NCBI RefSeq assembly: GCF_025802015.1
Contig: NZ_JAOYFC010000002.1
Span: forward strand, 434,001-498,000
Direction of reading: 5' to 3'
From: Falsihalocynthiibacter halioticoli
Lineage (GTDB): Bacteria; Pseudomonadota; Alphaproteobacteria; Rhodobacterales; Rhodobacteraceae
DNA: 64,000 nucleotides
Below the pieces are notes generated by a model. It had not been told where the DNA came from, ran no database searches, and saw only the letters and a list, made by a program, of their open reading frames with translations. Shown in pieces: positions 9,069 through 16,713 of the stretch. The translations under genes and the position numbers were made by a program. How positions within the stretch are numbered: position 1 is the stretch's first letter; each line of letters starts with the position of its first letter.

Positions 9069-9791
9069 TTAAGAATGCTCTTTGGTGAACAGTTCCTCAC
9101 GCAACACCAGCCCGCCCAAAACCAAGATACCGAGCGCGACAAATCCACTTAACATCAAGTCCTGAGGCATATTGGCAACCAGTATGCCGACCAACGCCCA
9201 GATCACTGCAATCAAGTACTCTGGGGCATTCGGCCGTTGCCTGTACACAGCAACGGAAGCAATCAGGCCAAGACTTATTCCACAGTAGGCCCAGCCCAGA
9301 GCGCCAAGAAACACGCCATACCCAGCCATGGTTGTTCCAAGTGACACGCATGTCGCTGCGGTGAGCCAACCAGCATAAATTCCGACAGGCGCTTGAAGCA
9401 TCCAGCGATCTCGATTTGGCGCTTGGAGCAATGCTACGACGGCTCCCAATGCCATGAGAAAGATCGTTATGGTCGCCCAAATCGCACTCGTGTTTGCAAT
9501 CGCAAGCCAAGGCACTCCGATGGCAAGGCTAAAACACAACGGCAAGCGCGCGCGTTGCCATTCCGGGTCCTCCCGTCGCTTAAGATACCCGAACGCAGCC
9601 GATACGATGAGCCAGATATAAATAAGGCCCCAGATTGCAAAAGCATAGCCAGCGGGTTGTATCGGCGGATCAATTTGCGGGATCGGGAGCTGCTCAGAGT
9701 CAAATCCGGAAAACGGGCTCGTCAGCAGCGGTGCAATGGCAAAGGCAATTGCCAAAACCAAAGTCAAAAGCGCGGAAATGTGGTGTTTCAT
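9069..9791 (-). CDS. Tryptophan-rich sensory-protein-like membrane protein
   Basis: A 240-residue membrane protein with about seven helices. The stretch PAGYAFAIWGLIYIWLIVSA near residues 46-65 and GIYAGWLTAATCV near residue 140 resemble the TspO/MBR-like superfamily members annotated as tryptophan-rich sensory proteins, but it is longer than true TspO (~160 residues). It converges with the AI-2E gene (45 bp gap). A ligand such as a tetrapyrrole is possible but not shown. Confidence 0.6.
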   Translation of the reverse strand: MKHHISALLTLVLAIAFAIAPLLTSPFSGFDSEQLPIPQIDPPIQPAGYAFAIWGLIYIWLIVSAAFGYLKRREDPEWQRARLPLCFSLAIGVPWLAIANTSAIWATITIFLMALGAVVALLQAPNRDRWMLQAPVGIYAGWLTAATCVSLGTTMAGYGVFLGALGWAYCGISLGLIASVAVYRQRPNAPEYLIAVIWALVGILVANMPQDLMLSGFVALGILVLGGLVLREELFTKEHS

Positions 9792-9891
9792 TGGATTTCA
9801 CTTTCTTTTAAGTGCATCTAAAGCGGCCCCAAACGATGTGCCTCGGGTCAGGAAGAAATCTTCGTAGGTAAGAACCAAGCATCAGAGATGC

Positions 9892-10356
9892 TCAACTCTT
9901 CTCATCAGTGTCTTGAAGCTCAAAGCGGTCTCGCAGCCAGCCAACGATGGTGAGGACAAGAAAGGCCAGCACCGTCACACTCGTGGCCTCTTTCACGTAT
10001 CCAAAGCCAACCGCTATGCCGATAATGCCAACAACCCAGATCAACGAACCACTACCAACACCGCGCAGCTTTCCATCACTTCGGTTGGACATAATCGCAC
10101 CGGCGCCCAAGAACCCGATACCTCCAACAACGCCCGCCACGACGCGCGAAAGATCAAACGCATAGTTGTCGGTAGCTGCATTCTCCGCAATGTTGAGCGA
10201 GATCATACATAGGGCAGCAGACCCTAAACTGACCAGCAGATAAGATCGCAAGCCCAAAGGTTTGTGCTTGAACTCTCGGTCGAGTCCCACGAGCAATCCC
10301 AACCCGAGGGCAACACAACACCGAAAAAGAAACGTTTCGAAATCAAGCATAAACAC
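9892..10356 (-). CDS. MgtC/SapB family protein
   Basis: A 154-residue protein with about four membrane helices. It has the signatures GLLVGLDREFKHKPLGLRSY and RVVAGVVGGIGFLGAGAIM of the MgtC/SapB family, which is linked to Mg2+ limitation, acid survival and modulation of membrane ATPase activity. It lies downstream of csbD on the same strand, but a hairpin lies between them. The family's extra C-terminal ACT-like domain is absent, as in the short class. Confidence 0.85.
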   Translation of the reverse strand: MFMLDFETFLFRCCVALGLGLLVGLDREFKHKPLGLRSYLLVSLGSAALCMISLNIAENAATDNYAFDLSRVVAGVVGGIGFLGAGAIMSNRSDGKLRGVGSGSLIWVVGIIGIAVGFGYVKEATSVTVLAFLVLTIVGWLRDRFELQDTDEKS

Positions 10357-10383
10357 AACCTAAGAAAAGATGACCGGACATAA

Positions 10384-10412
10384 CAAAGGACGCAGTCACC
10401 TGCGCCCTTCGA
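10384..10412 (-). terminator. Hairpin downstream of csbD
   Basis: Inverted arms AAGG-CGCAG and CTGCG-CCTT with one mismatch and a 4-nt loop. Read on the minus strand the stem is followed by TTTGTTATG. Probable terminator of the csbD transcript. Confidence 0.5.
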
Positions 10413-10454
10413 AGTTGGCATTTTGAACTATGCGACAGCACGTTGCGGCTATTC

Positions 10455-10649
10455 TTAACTATTCAGCCATTCATTTACGGCTTCTCGAGCCTCTTCTTTG
10501 GTCTTGCCGTACTTCTGCTGAAGCTTGCCTTCAAGCTGTTCGCGATCACCGTCGATCTGGTCGATTTCATCGTCGGTCAATTCGCCCCATTTTGCTTGTA
10601 GATCGCCTTTGAGTTCTTTCCATTTACCTTCAATTTGGTCCCAGTTCAT
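10455..10649 (-). CDS. CsbD family stress protein
   Basis: A 64-residue protein beginning MNWDQIEGKWKELKGDLQAK, the classic CsbD/YjbJ signature. It is hydrophilic and probably partly disordered, with a C-terminal EEAREAVNEWL helix. The ATG at 10649 has AGGAG 7 bp upstream; longer in-frame starts (10673) would begin inside or before the likely transcript start. An EcfG-type promoter precedes it. CsbD genes are general-stress members in many bacteria (sigma-B in Bacillus). Confidence 0.92.
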   Translation of the reverse strand: MNWDQIEGKWKELKGDLQAKWGELTDDEIDQIDGDREQLEGKLQQKYGKTKEEAREAVNEWLNS

Positions 10650-10683
10650 AACGGTCTCCTTTCGTTTTTGCATTCAAGAGACC

Positions 10684-10708
10684 AACGTGAGATGGGCAAT
10701 TTGGTTCC
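10684..10708 (-). promoter_or_regulatory. EcfG-type promoter of csbD
   Basis: On the minus strand GGAACC (10708-10703), 15 nt, CGTT (10687-10684), about 35 bp upstream of the csbD ATG at 10649. Confidence 0.85.
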
Positions 10709-10745
10709 AAGAAAATTAAAAATAATTTTGCGCAATAGTGAGGGG

Positions 10746-12290
10746 CTAAATGTCCTTGGGGAAAACAGCCTCAAACAAAGTTTCGGTTCCTGTTGAGGCA
10801 AGGTTCGTTTTGGCTTTGAGCCCACGCGCATATACTTCGCAAAGACGTGCACCGACCGGATCCGCGACCATATCGTCTGCTTCTTGTGCAGAAATACTCA
10901 AGCAAAGCTTTTCACCCGCGTCTTTGACTTGGACCTTGAGCGCAGTCGCGCCGGCGTTCGAGAAATGCACAAGTGTCTCAGCGATAAGGTAGCAAAGAGT
11001 GTAGGCCCGATTTACGCCGACCGACACATCATCATACGCTTCGGCGATATGAAGATTTTCAGCGAGTATCTCTTCTCGGCGCAATTTCTGAATCATGTGC
11101 CCAATGCCCGGTCCAACAGGCAAAACAGGCGCATCAACGGTTCGATGTAAAACTTCATGAACCATGCTGATAATCCGCAAGCGCACAGACACGCGTTTGA
11201 TCAGCGCGACCTCTTCTGGCGTTTTGGCATTACTGGAATGCAAACGCATGATGGATTGCACCACCTGTAAGTTATTGCCAACACGGTGAAAAATCTCTCT
11301 CTGCAACGCATTCGCATTGCGAATTCGGTTTTCGGCTTCAGCCTCTTCCCAGAGCAATTGACGTGCAAGGCGGGAGAACTCCTTGCGCATTTGTGCTGTT
11401 TCATTTGTTACGGAGGGGTTTTTGTCTGTTTGCGGCAAGGTGCGATTATTCATGAAGCCATGCATCTCATCCGACAACAAATTGATGTCACGCAAGACCA
11501 AGCGGCGCACCAACAAATCGGCGATCAACAACGCAATCGCCAGCAAGAGAAACGGTCCAAAACTCGCTCTAAGAACAATCAGGTATGTGGCGGGCCGCAA
11601 GATTTCTGGAGAAAGGCTCGCAAAAATACGCACACCAAGCGTTGTTTTCGGCAATAGAACGATGCTCTCGTCAATGCTGTTCTTAACGATGCCGCGCGCA
11701 TCCGTGTCCATCAACCATGGCGCATTTGCGAGAAGCTCTTGGTAAGCCTCATCCGCATTCGGATCACTCGCCACGAGAAAGCCATAGGACGTCACCCATT
11801 CTGGGAGGTCCACTTCACCGGGATCAAATGCCAGATAAACAACCTCATCTCCAACGGAGCGCCGGATCGTCAGGTGATGATTATTCTCCACTGTTACGAT
11901 GTCGTCGCGGTTTCCAGATAACAAATCGACATCCGCGAGCCCTTCTACATTGCCCCCCCAAAGACAGCTCTCTGAGGGGCTGACCGATGCTATTCCAGCG
12001 GCAAATACGGTGAAAGAAGCGTCGTCAACCGCTTGGTTCAGGAGGCGGCACCGGTCCGGCAGCGGCAAATCCTCACTTGCAGCGGAGGACATCAGATCCA
12101 TCAACAACTTGGATTGCTCGAATGCGGAAGTTACGTCAACGAAGGAACGCTCGACGCTGTCCAATGTTGATTGCTCGCGGGAACTGTAGCGTGTTTCTGC
12201 CAAGTTATATTGATAATAGCTCGCCAGAATTGCGATGGGCGCCATAACGATCAGGTAAATCGCCTGAAACCTGCTTTGCAGGGATCCCAT
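10746..12290 (-). CDS. Membrane HWE/HisKA_2-type sensor protein with degenerate ATPase domain (PhyP/PhyK-like)
   Basis: A 514-residue protein: N-terminal membrane helix (~residues 7-25), extracytoplasmic sensor region (~30-245), second membrane helix (~250-270), linker, and a HisKA_2 dimerisation helix with REIFHRVGNNLQVVQSIMRL (phosphoacceptor His codon at 11286-11288). The C-terminal ATPase region lacks a recognisable N-box Asn context (reads LIAETLVHFSNAG) and has no DxGxG motif, so autokinase activity is doubtful. It follows ecfG with a 1-nt overlap if GTG 12314 is used; ATG 12290 is chosen. Position and architecture suggest a regulator of PhyR phosphorylation, perhaps a phosphatase such as Sphingomonas PhyP. 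Confidence 0.8.
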   Translation of the reverse strand: MGSLQSRFQAIYLIVMAPIAILASYYQYNLAETRYSSREQSTLDSVERSFVDVTSAFEQSKLLMDLMSSAASEDLPLPDRCRLLNQAVDDASFTVFAAGIASVSPSESCLWGGNVEGLADVDLLSGNRDDIVTVENNHHLTIRRSVGDEVVYLAFDPGEVDLPEWVTSYGFLVASDPNADEAYQELLANAPWLMDTDARGIVKNSIDESIVLLPKTTLGVRIFASLSPEILRPATYLIVLRASFGPFLLLAIALLIADLLVRRLVLRDINLLSDEMHGFMNNRTLPQTDKNPSVTNETAQMRKEFSRLARQLLWEEAEAENRIRNANALQREIFHRVGNNLQVVQSIMRLHSSNAKTPEEVALIKRVSVRLRIISMVHEVLHRTVDAPVLPVGPGIGHMIQKLRREEILAENLHIAEAYDDVSVGVNRAYTLCYLIAETLVHFSNAGATALKVQVKDAGEKLCLSISAQEADDMVADPVGARLCEVYARGLKAKTNLASTGTETLFEAVFPKDI

Positions 12291-12313
12291 GATATAGCGC
12301 GTACGCGGCGCCA

Positions 12314-12862
12314 CTATGCGCCTGATTGGTTAACAACAGACATGGTTTGGCTATCCGTTATTTCTGTGGCTGCGCCTTCATCAAGCTGCATGAGATGAGC
12401 CAGTTCTTTTCGGGCCCTGTTTGTACGGGACTTCATTGTTCCCAATGCCACTTCGCACGCCTCTGCCGCTTCTTCGTATGACATCCCCAAGGCGCCAACC
12501 AACGTCAGAGCTTCGCGATGTTCGGCTTTCAATTGCTGGAATGCTGCTTGAAATTCAGTGAGTTGAAGCCGTCCGTCATGGTCTGGCTTAACCGACAGGC
12601 TGGCAACCAATTCGCCCTCTGGATCGTCGGTTTCGCGCACGGCCTTCCGACGCTCCGAATAAAAGGCGTTGCGCAGAATCGTGAAAAGCCAAGCGCGCAA
12701 ATTTGTGCCTTCACGGAACTTATCGAAGTTTCCGATGGCTTTGACCAAGCATTCTTGAACGAGATCGTCAGCACGTGTTGGATCCTTGGTAAGGCTACGC
12801 GCGAAGGCGCGCAGCGAAGGAATATGCTCCAGCACCGCGTCGCGAGGATCAGAGTCGCTCAT
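12314..12862 (-). CDS. ecfG: General stress ECF sigma factor EcfG
   Basis: A 182-residue ECF sigma factor. Region 2 is IPSLRAFARSLTKDPTRADDLVQECLVKA and the following LRAWLFTILRNAFYSERRK; region 4 is REALTLVGALGMSYEEAAEACEVALGTMKSRTNRAR. Family EcfG (ECF15) is defined by this sequence type plus the adjacent nepR and phyR. Its ATG overlaps the nepR stop (ATGA), so anti-sigma and sigma are translationally coupled. It recognises GGAAC/CGTT promoters; several are present in the window, including one driving its own operon. Confidence 0.93.
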   Translation of the reverse strand: MSDSDPRDAVLEHIPSLRAFARSLTKDPTRADDLVQECLVKAIGNFDKFREGTNLRAWLFTILRNAFYSERRKAVRETDDPEGELVASLSVKPDHDGRLQLTEFQAAFQQLKAEHREALTLVGALGMSYEEAAEACEVALGTMKSRTNRARKELAHLMQLDEGAATEITDSQTMSVVNQSGA

Positions 12863-13029
12863 TTAGATGACTCCTCCGAGCGGCTGTCGGACTTAGTTTT
12901 TTTCAATTGATCCAATAAGTCTTTAAAGCGATCCGGCACGCCCTCATCTAGCGTTTCACGAAACGCCTTTTTAAGATTGTCATCAATCAAATCGGTTGAT
13001 TGATTTGATGGTTTGGGCTCTTCGGGCAT
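12859..13029 (-). CDS. nepR: Anti-sigma factor NepR
   Basis: A 56-residue protein with the NepR core LIDDNLKKAFRETLDEGVPD followed by RFKDLLDQLKK. NepR holds EcfG inactive; phosphorylated PhyR, through its sigma-like domain, binds NepR and releases EcfG. The gene overlaps ecfG by 4 bp (ATGA) and starts 47 bp downstream of an EcfG-type promoter (13076-13100), giving positive autoregulation of the nepR-ecfG-kinase operon. Confidence 0.93.
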   Translation of the reverse strand: MPEEPKPSNQSTDLIDDNLKKAFRETLDEGVPDRFKDLLDQLKKTKSDSRSEESSK

Positions 13030-13075
13030 TGATTTCACTCTATTATCCGCACTCCAACCGCGATATCATAAAGAC

Positions 13076-13100
13076 AACGTACAGAGTAGAACTTGGTTCC
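13076..13100 (-). promoter_or_regulatory. EcfG-type promoter of nepR-ecfG
   Basis: On the minus strand GGAACC (13100-13095), 15 nt, CGTT (13079-13076), in the nepR/phyR divergent intergenic region. Confidence 0.88.
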
Positions 13101-13158
13101 CAACAGAACCCAATTAATGTGAAATTAATTTTAACTAGCCTTTAGCAGGACCATCAAA

Positions 13159-13941
13159 ATGGATCATATTGCGACTCACATTCCTTATTTGCGCCGCTAT
13201 GGCCGTGCCCTCGCAGGGAACCAATCTGCTGGAGATGCATACGCAGCGGCGGTTCTTGAAGCGATGATCGCCGACCCGGATTCGATCCCCGAAGCAGGCG
13301 CAGCCAAAGTCGCTTTATATCGCATGTTCCACACAATCTGGCACAGTTCCGGTGCGCCGGTAGACGAAGAGGAAAAGGGCATCGCAGTGCGGGCCCAAAA
13401 GCATCTTTCGAAACTCGCTCTAAATTCCCGGGAAGCGCTGCTGCTCCATGCTCTCGAAGAATTCACAACCGAAGAAGTGGCCGAGATCATTGGTGTCAGC
13501 CAATCCGAAGCGGAAGAGTTGATCCGCATTGGCCAAAACGAACTCGCCGCTGCGGCCCGTGGTTCGGTGCTTATTATCGAGGACGAACCAATCATCGCGA
13601 TGGACCTTGAAGGCATCGTCTCGGATGCAGGGCATCGCGTATTCGGTGTGGCCCAAACAAGAGCAGAGGCAGTTGATATTGGTACGGACGGAAAACCAGA
13701 CCTTGTACTAGCCGACATCCAACTTGCCGATGACAGCTCCGGTATTGATGCTGTAAATGATTTGCTAAAAGCTCATGGGGATGTGCCCGTGATTTTCATC
13801 ACTGCATTCCCAGAGCGTCTATTGACGGGTGAAAAGCCGGAACCCGCGTTCTTGATCACCAAGCCTTTCCGCCCTGAACAGGTACTCTCAGCAATCTCAC
13901 AGGCTTTGTTCTTTTCTTCGACACAAACGCTCAAGTCCTAA
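13159..13941 (+). CDS. phyR: General stress response regulator PhyR (sigma-like + receiver)
   Basis: A 260-residue protein. Residues 1 to ~125 form an ECF sigma-like domain (IPYLRRYGRALAGNQSAGDAY; later FTTEEVAEIIGVSQSEAEELI). Residues ~135-255 are a receiver domain with acidic pocket IIEDEPIIAMDLEGI, phosphoacceptor Asp in LVLADIQLADD, and the conserved ITAFPERLL and TKPFRPEQV segments. This order is unique to PhyR, the NepR anti-anti-sigma factor. The ATG has AGGA 8 bp upstream. It is divergent from nepR; no EcfG-type promoter was seen for phyR itself. Confidence 0.93.
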   Translation: MDHIATHIPYLRRYGRALAGNQSAGDAYAAAVLEAMIADPDSIPEAGAAKVALYRMFHTIWHSSGAPVDEEEKGIAVRAQKHLSKLALNSREALLLHALEEFTTEEVAEIIGVSQSEAEELIRIGQNELAAAARGSVLIIEDEPIIAMDLEGIVSDAGHRVFGVAQTRAEAVDIGTDGKPDLVLADIQLADDSSGIDAVNDLLKAHGDVPVIFITAFPERLLTGEKPEPAFLITKPFRPEQVLSAISQALFFSSTQTLKS

Positions 13942-13956
13942 AACCAGTTGTTGCGC

Positions 13957-13987
13957 GTAAAGGGGCGATACTCACCGCCCCTTTTAC
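13957..13987. terminator. Bidirectional rho-independent-like terminator
   Basis: Arms AAAGGGGCG (13959-13967) and CGCCCCTTT (13976-13984) with an 8-nt loop and flanking A/T bases. It lies between convergent phyR and the small membrane protein at 14015 and could serve both. Confidence 0.75.
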
Positions 13988-14014
13988 TGCCGAAGCCTTG
14001 CGCGACTGCAGGAT

Positions 14015-14203
14015 TTACCTAGCCTTTGTCCGCGGACCTAGTAAGAGCCAAAGAATAAACCCGAAAATTGGCAACAGCAGGATAAGGATCACCCAGAGAA
14101 CCTTCCCTACAGCTGAGGCATCCGAAGACATGACGTTATACAAAGCGTAAATGTCCAACGCCAAAACCAAGGCGCCGCCGAGTGTCATCTGCATTGTGTT
14201 CAT
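14015..14203 (-). CDS. Small PLDc_N-type membrane protein (paralogue)
   Basis: A 62-residue protein with two hydrophobic helices, the second ending LPIFGFILWLLLGPRTKAR. It is clearly related to the 59-residue protein at 4980-5159 (shared KVLW and LPI-GFI-W-L-GP). It converges on phyR and shares the terminator at 13957-13987. No EcfG-type promoter was found directly upstream. Function unknown; its location implies envelope stress. Confidence 0.78.
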   Translation of the reverse strand: MNTMQMTLGGALVLALDIYALYNVMSSDASAVGKVLWVILILLLPIFGFILWLLLGPRTKAR

Positions 14204-14259
14204 GTTCTTCCCTTTCGAAATTTCATTTTAGTTCCAGCTGCGTCACGCGCGTCGGTAAA

Positions 14260-15063
14260 CTAATGGCTCATTTCCCGACGCACTTGACCCCAAGCCAAGA
14301 ACGCGAAGATTGCTGTGCCTCCGATTACGTTTCCGGCAAGTACTGGAAGAAAGAACCCGAAAATAGCGTGTCCTACTTCCAAATCGCCAGTTACCATCAA
14401 GAATGCCATTTCAACCGAACCCGCCACGATATGCGTGAAGTCTCCGGCCGCGATCAACCATGTAAACAAGACGACAATCGACAGAGAAGACGACTTTGCT
14501 TCCGGAAGCATCCAGACGATTGAAGCAACAAGAATACCCGCTGGTATCCCTCTGACAAAGCTTTCGGCCGCGGGCATACCTGTTGCGTGATGAGACAATT
14601 CTTCAATTGAATTTAGGATTTCGCCGCTAACGGCACCGCTATGGGCATAGAACGCCGCAATTACGAATGCCCCAACGACGTTTGCAAATAATACAACTCC
14701 CCACAACACGCCAATCCGTTTCAGAATGAACCAACTTGGTTGCTGCAAGAACGGTAGAACGGTTGTGATCGTATTCTCTGTAAAAAGCTGCATTCGCCCG
14801 ATGATCACCACTACAAACCCAAGAGAATAGCCAAGGTTCTCGATCAAATAGCTGTACGGCTCATCCGGAAGGAAGCTGCGGAGGATTGCCTCGCCGAGTA
14901 CCGAAAAGCTAATAACGATACCCGCGGAGACACCAGACCAGAATAGAGACCCGACCGGCCGTTCAAGCTCCTCTTCGCCGTCGCGGCAAATGACCTCGTA
15001 AACCGTTTTTGCATCAAGCTTGCTGGCCTCTTCGATGGCCTGTTCGTTGTTATCTTTGTTCAC
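14260..15063 (-). CDS. Formate/nitrite transporter (FNT) family protein, YfdC-like
   Basis: A 267-residue protein with a soluble N-terminus (~50 residues) and six membrane helices. The segments LFTENTITTVLP, ANVVGAFVIAAFYAHSG and GRMQLFTEN are typical of the FNT fold, in the YfdC-like branch whose substrate is not settled. It starts 4 bp after the end of the upstream BON-MscS gene (same strand), so they are co-transcribed, which pairs an anion-channel-like protein with a mechanosensitive channel. Confidence 0.85.
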   Translation of the reverse strand: MNKDNNEQAIEEASKLDAKTVYEVICRDGEEELERPVGSLFWSGVSAGIVISFSVLGEAILRSFLPDEPYSYLIENLGYSLGFVVVIIGRMQLFTENTITTVLPFLQQPSWFILKRIGVLWGVVLFANVVGAFVIAAFYAHSGAVSGEILNSIEELSHHATGMPAAESFVRGIPAGILVASIVWMLPEAKSSSLSIVVLFTWLIAAGDFTHIVAGSVEMAFLMVTGDLEVGHAIFGFFLPVLAGNVIGGTAIFAFLAWGQVRREMSH

Positions 15064-15067
15064 TGGA

Positions 15068-16468
15068 TTACCCTCTCAACAAATCGCCATCATCATCGCC
15101 CTCGATACTCACCTGCATCTGCTCGTCGAGGTCTTGGGTCTCATTCCTCAAATCCTCATCAACGATTGAGCGGTCCGGCTCTTCGCTTTCATTTACGTGT
15201 GACGGCGCAGAAACAGTGGCATCTTGCACAGCCGCTGCCGGCGTAAACGGAACACCTTCGGGGAAAATGATCTCACGTGCCTCGTCCGGCATGCTGATCC
15301 CCGCATCAAGCAGTGCTTTCTTCACGCGCCGCATGAGAACAGACTTGATTTTAAGCGCAGAGACGTTGGCGCCGTCAAACCAGTAGTACACCCGAAGCGA
15401 GACCGTCGATGCGCCCAACGCCTCGGCCAGCACCATTGGTTCAGGATCGGTTGAGATTGCCTCATGCGCCAGAAGCTCTTTCAAAACAATCTCTTGCGCC
15501 TCACTTATCGCCGCGTCGTATCCAATCCCGACATCAAATTCACCACGCCGCTGGGGGCTCGCAGAGAAATTTTCAATCGTAGATTTGAAGACCGTCGCAT
15601 TAGGAATTTGAATGTGGTTGCCCTCTGGTGAGACAAGCACGGTGCTACGGGTGTTCATGCTGTGGATCACGCCTTGGCGGCCGTCCACATTCACGAGATC
15701 TCCGCGACGGAAGGGCTGTCTTAAACTCAATAACAAGCTGGCAAGAAAATTCTCGGCGATGTCACGAAAGGCAAAACCGATCACAATCCCCAACACACCA
15801 GCGCCCCCAAGCACGGAAATCGCCAGTTGCGTCAGTCCCGCGATTTGCAAAACGATGTATAGCCCAACCAAAAACACCGGAAGCGCAATGCACCGCGCGA
15901 CGATATCAACGAGAAAGGGCGAGCTCAGACGATCCTGCAATGCCCAGCGAGACAATCGCGCCACCAGTACAGACAGAAAGAAACCCAATGGTAGAATGAG
16001 CAGCGCGAGTAAGACCAAAGGAATTGCCGCGATGGCTTTTTTGTAAAGACTTGAAAGTTCCTGCAACGCAGGGTCCACCGAAAATTCGTCTGCGCCAGCC
16101 ACTTTTAAGCGGTTAACAACAGCGACAACTCCATCGGTTTTCGCCGCGAGTTCACCCGCCCATTTTTGCCGTTCCGACGAAACCGCAAGTCCGTCCATGA
16201 ATACGATGCCATCTTCGACACCTATTTGAACATCACTGTACCAGCCCGTCGCATCCAAAATTCCGGCCAATCTACTGCTGATCTGGTCGTCGCGAACACC
16301 ACCGGTAACAGAGACAGATCGCTCCGCATCCACGACTTCACCCTCTTCAACATCTGCAGAGGCCGCGCGCGCGTTTTCTGTACTCTGCGCGAATGCGGTT
16401 GGCGCAGCGCCAAACATCAGGGCCGCGCACATCCCCAAAACCATCATCAACCGAAGTTTAATCAACAT
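15068..16468 (-). CDS. BON-domain / MscS mechanosensitive channel fusion
   Basis: A 466-residue protein. A signal peptide (~residues 1-28) is followed by a BON-like domain (~55-125, DDQISSRLAGILDATGWYSD through GVVAVVNRLKVAG), then three membrane helices and the MscS pore and beta domain (GVLGIVIGFAFRDIAENFLASLLL; RRGDLVNVDGRQGVI). The C-terminal ~80 residues are acidic and probably disordered. MscS channels release osmolytes on membrane tension; the BON domain may contact the periplasmic membrane face. A weaker EcfG-like promoter is upstream. It heads an operon with the FNT gene. Confidence 0.85.
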   Translation of the reverse strand: MLIKLRLMMVLGMCAALMFGAAPTAFAQSTENARAASADVEEGEVVDAERSVSVTGGVRDDQISSRLAGILDATGWYSDVQIGVEDGIVFMDGLAVSSERQKWAGELAAKTDGVVAVVNRLKVAGADEFSVDPALQELSSLYKKAIAAIPLVLLALLILPLGFFLSVLVARLSRWALQDRLSSPFLVDIVARCIALPVFLVGLYIVLQIAGLTQLAISVLGGAGVLGIVIGFAFRDIAENFLASLLLSLRQPFRRGDLVNVDGRQGVIHSMNTRSTVLVSPEGNHIQIPNATVFKSTIENFSASPQRRGEFDVGIGYDAAISEAQEIVLKELLAHEAISTDPEPMVLAEALGASTVSLRVYYWFDGANVSALKIKSVLMRRVKKALLDAGISMPDEAREIIFPEGVPFTPAAAVQDATVSAPSHVNESEEPDRSIVDEDLRNETQDLDEQMQVSIEGDDDGDLLRG

Positions 16469-16491
16469 CCCGAGCTTCTCCTTAGAGTACT

Positions 16492-16517
16492 AACTCAGCA
16501 ATACAGCATTTGGTTCC
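16492..16517 (-). promoter_or_regulatory. Weak EcfG-like promoter candidate for the BON-MscS gene
   Basis: On the minus strand GGAACC, 16 nt, AGTT. The -10 half differs from CGTT and the spacing is one base longer than in the other six sites, so this is only a candidate. Confidence 0.4.
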
Positions 16518-16609
16518 CAGCTTCGTAAGGAACTTTCCTGTTGAGCAATCACATTCTGCTTCTTGCGAGGTCGCCTTTAGACAAAATCGCAAGTAATTCG
16601 CCACCTTTT

Positions 16610-16634
16610 GGAACCATTCAGCAAACAAAGCGTT
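16610..16634 (+). promoter_or_regulatory. EcfG-type promoter of the second MscS channel gene
   Basis: GGAACC (16610-16615), 15 nt, CGTT (16631-16634). In-frame start codons at 16633, 16636 and 16639 lie within or immediately after the -10 element and thus at or upstream of the expected transcript start, which moves the real start to 16714. Confidence 0.82.
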
Positions 16635-16713
16635 GATGATGAAACCAAACCTCGCGCGGGCAGCGATCGTGAAGATCGTTGCGCATCACTATCCGCCAGT
16701 AAGAAGGGATGCC

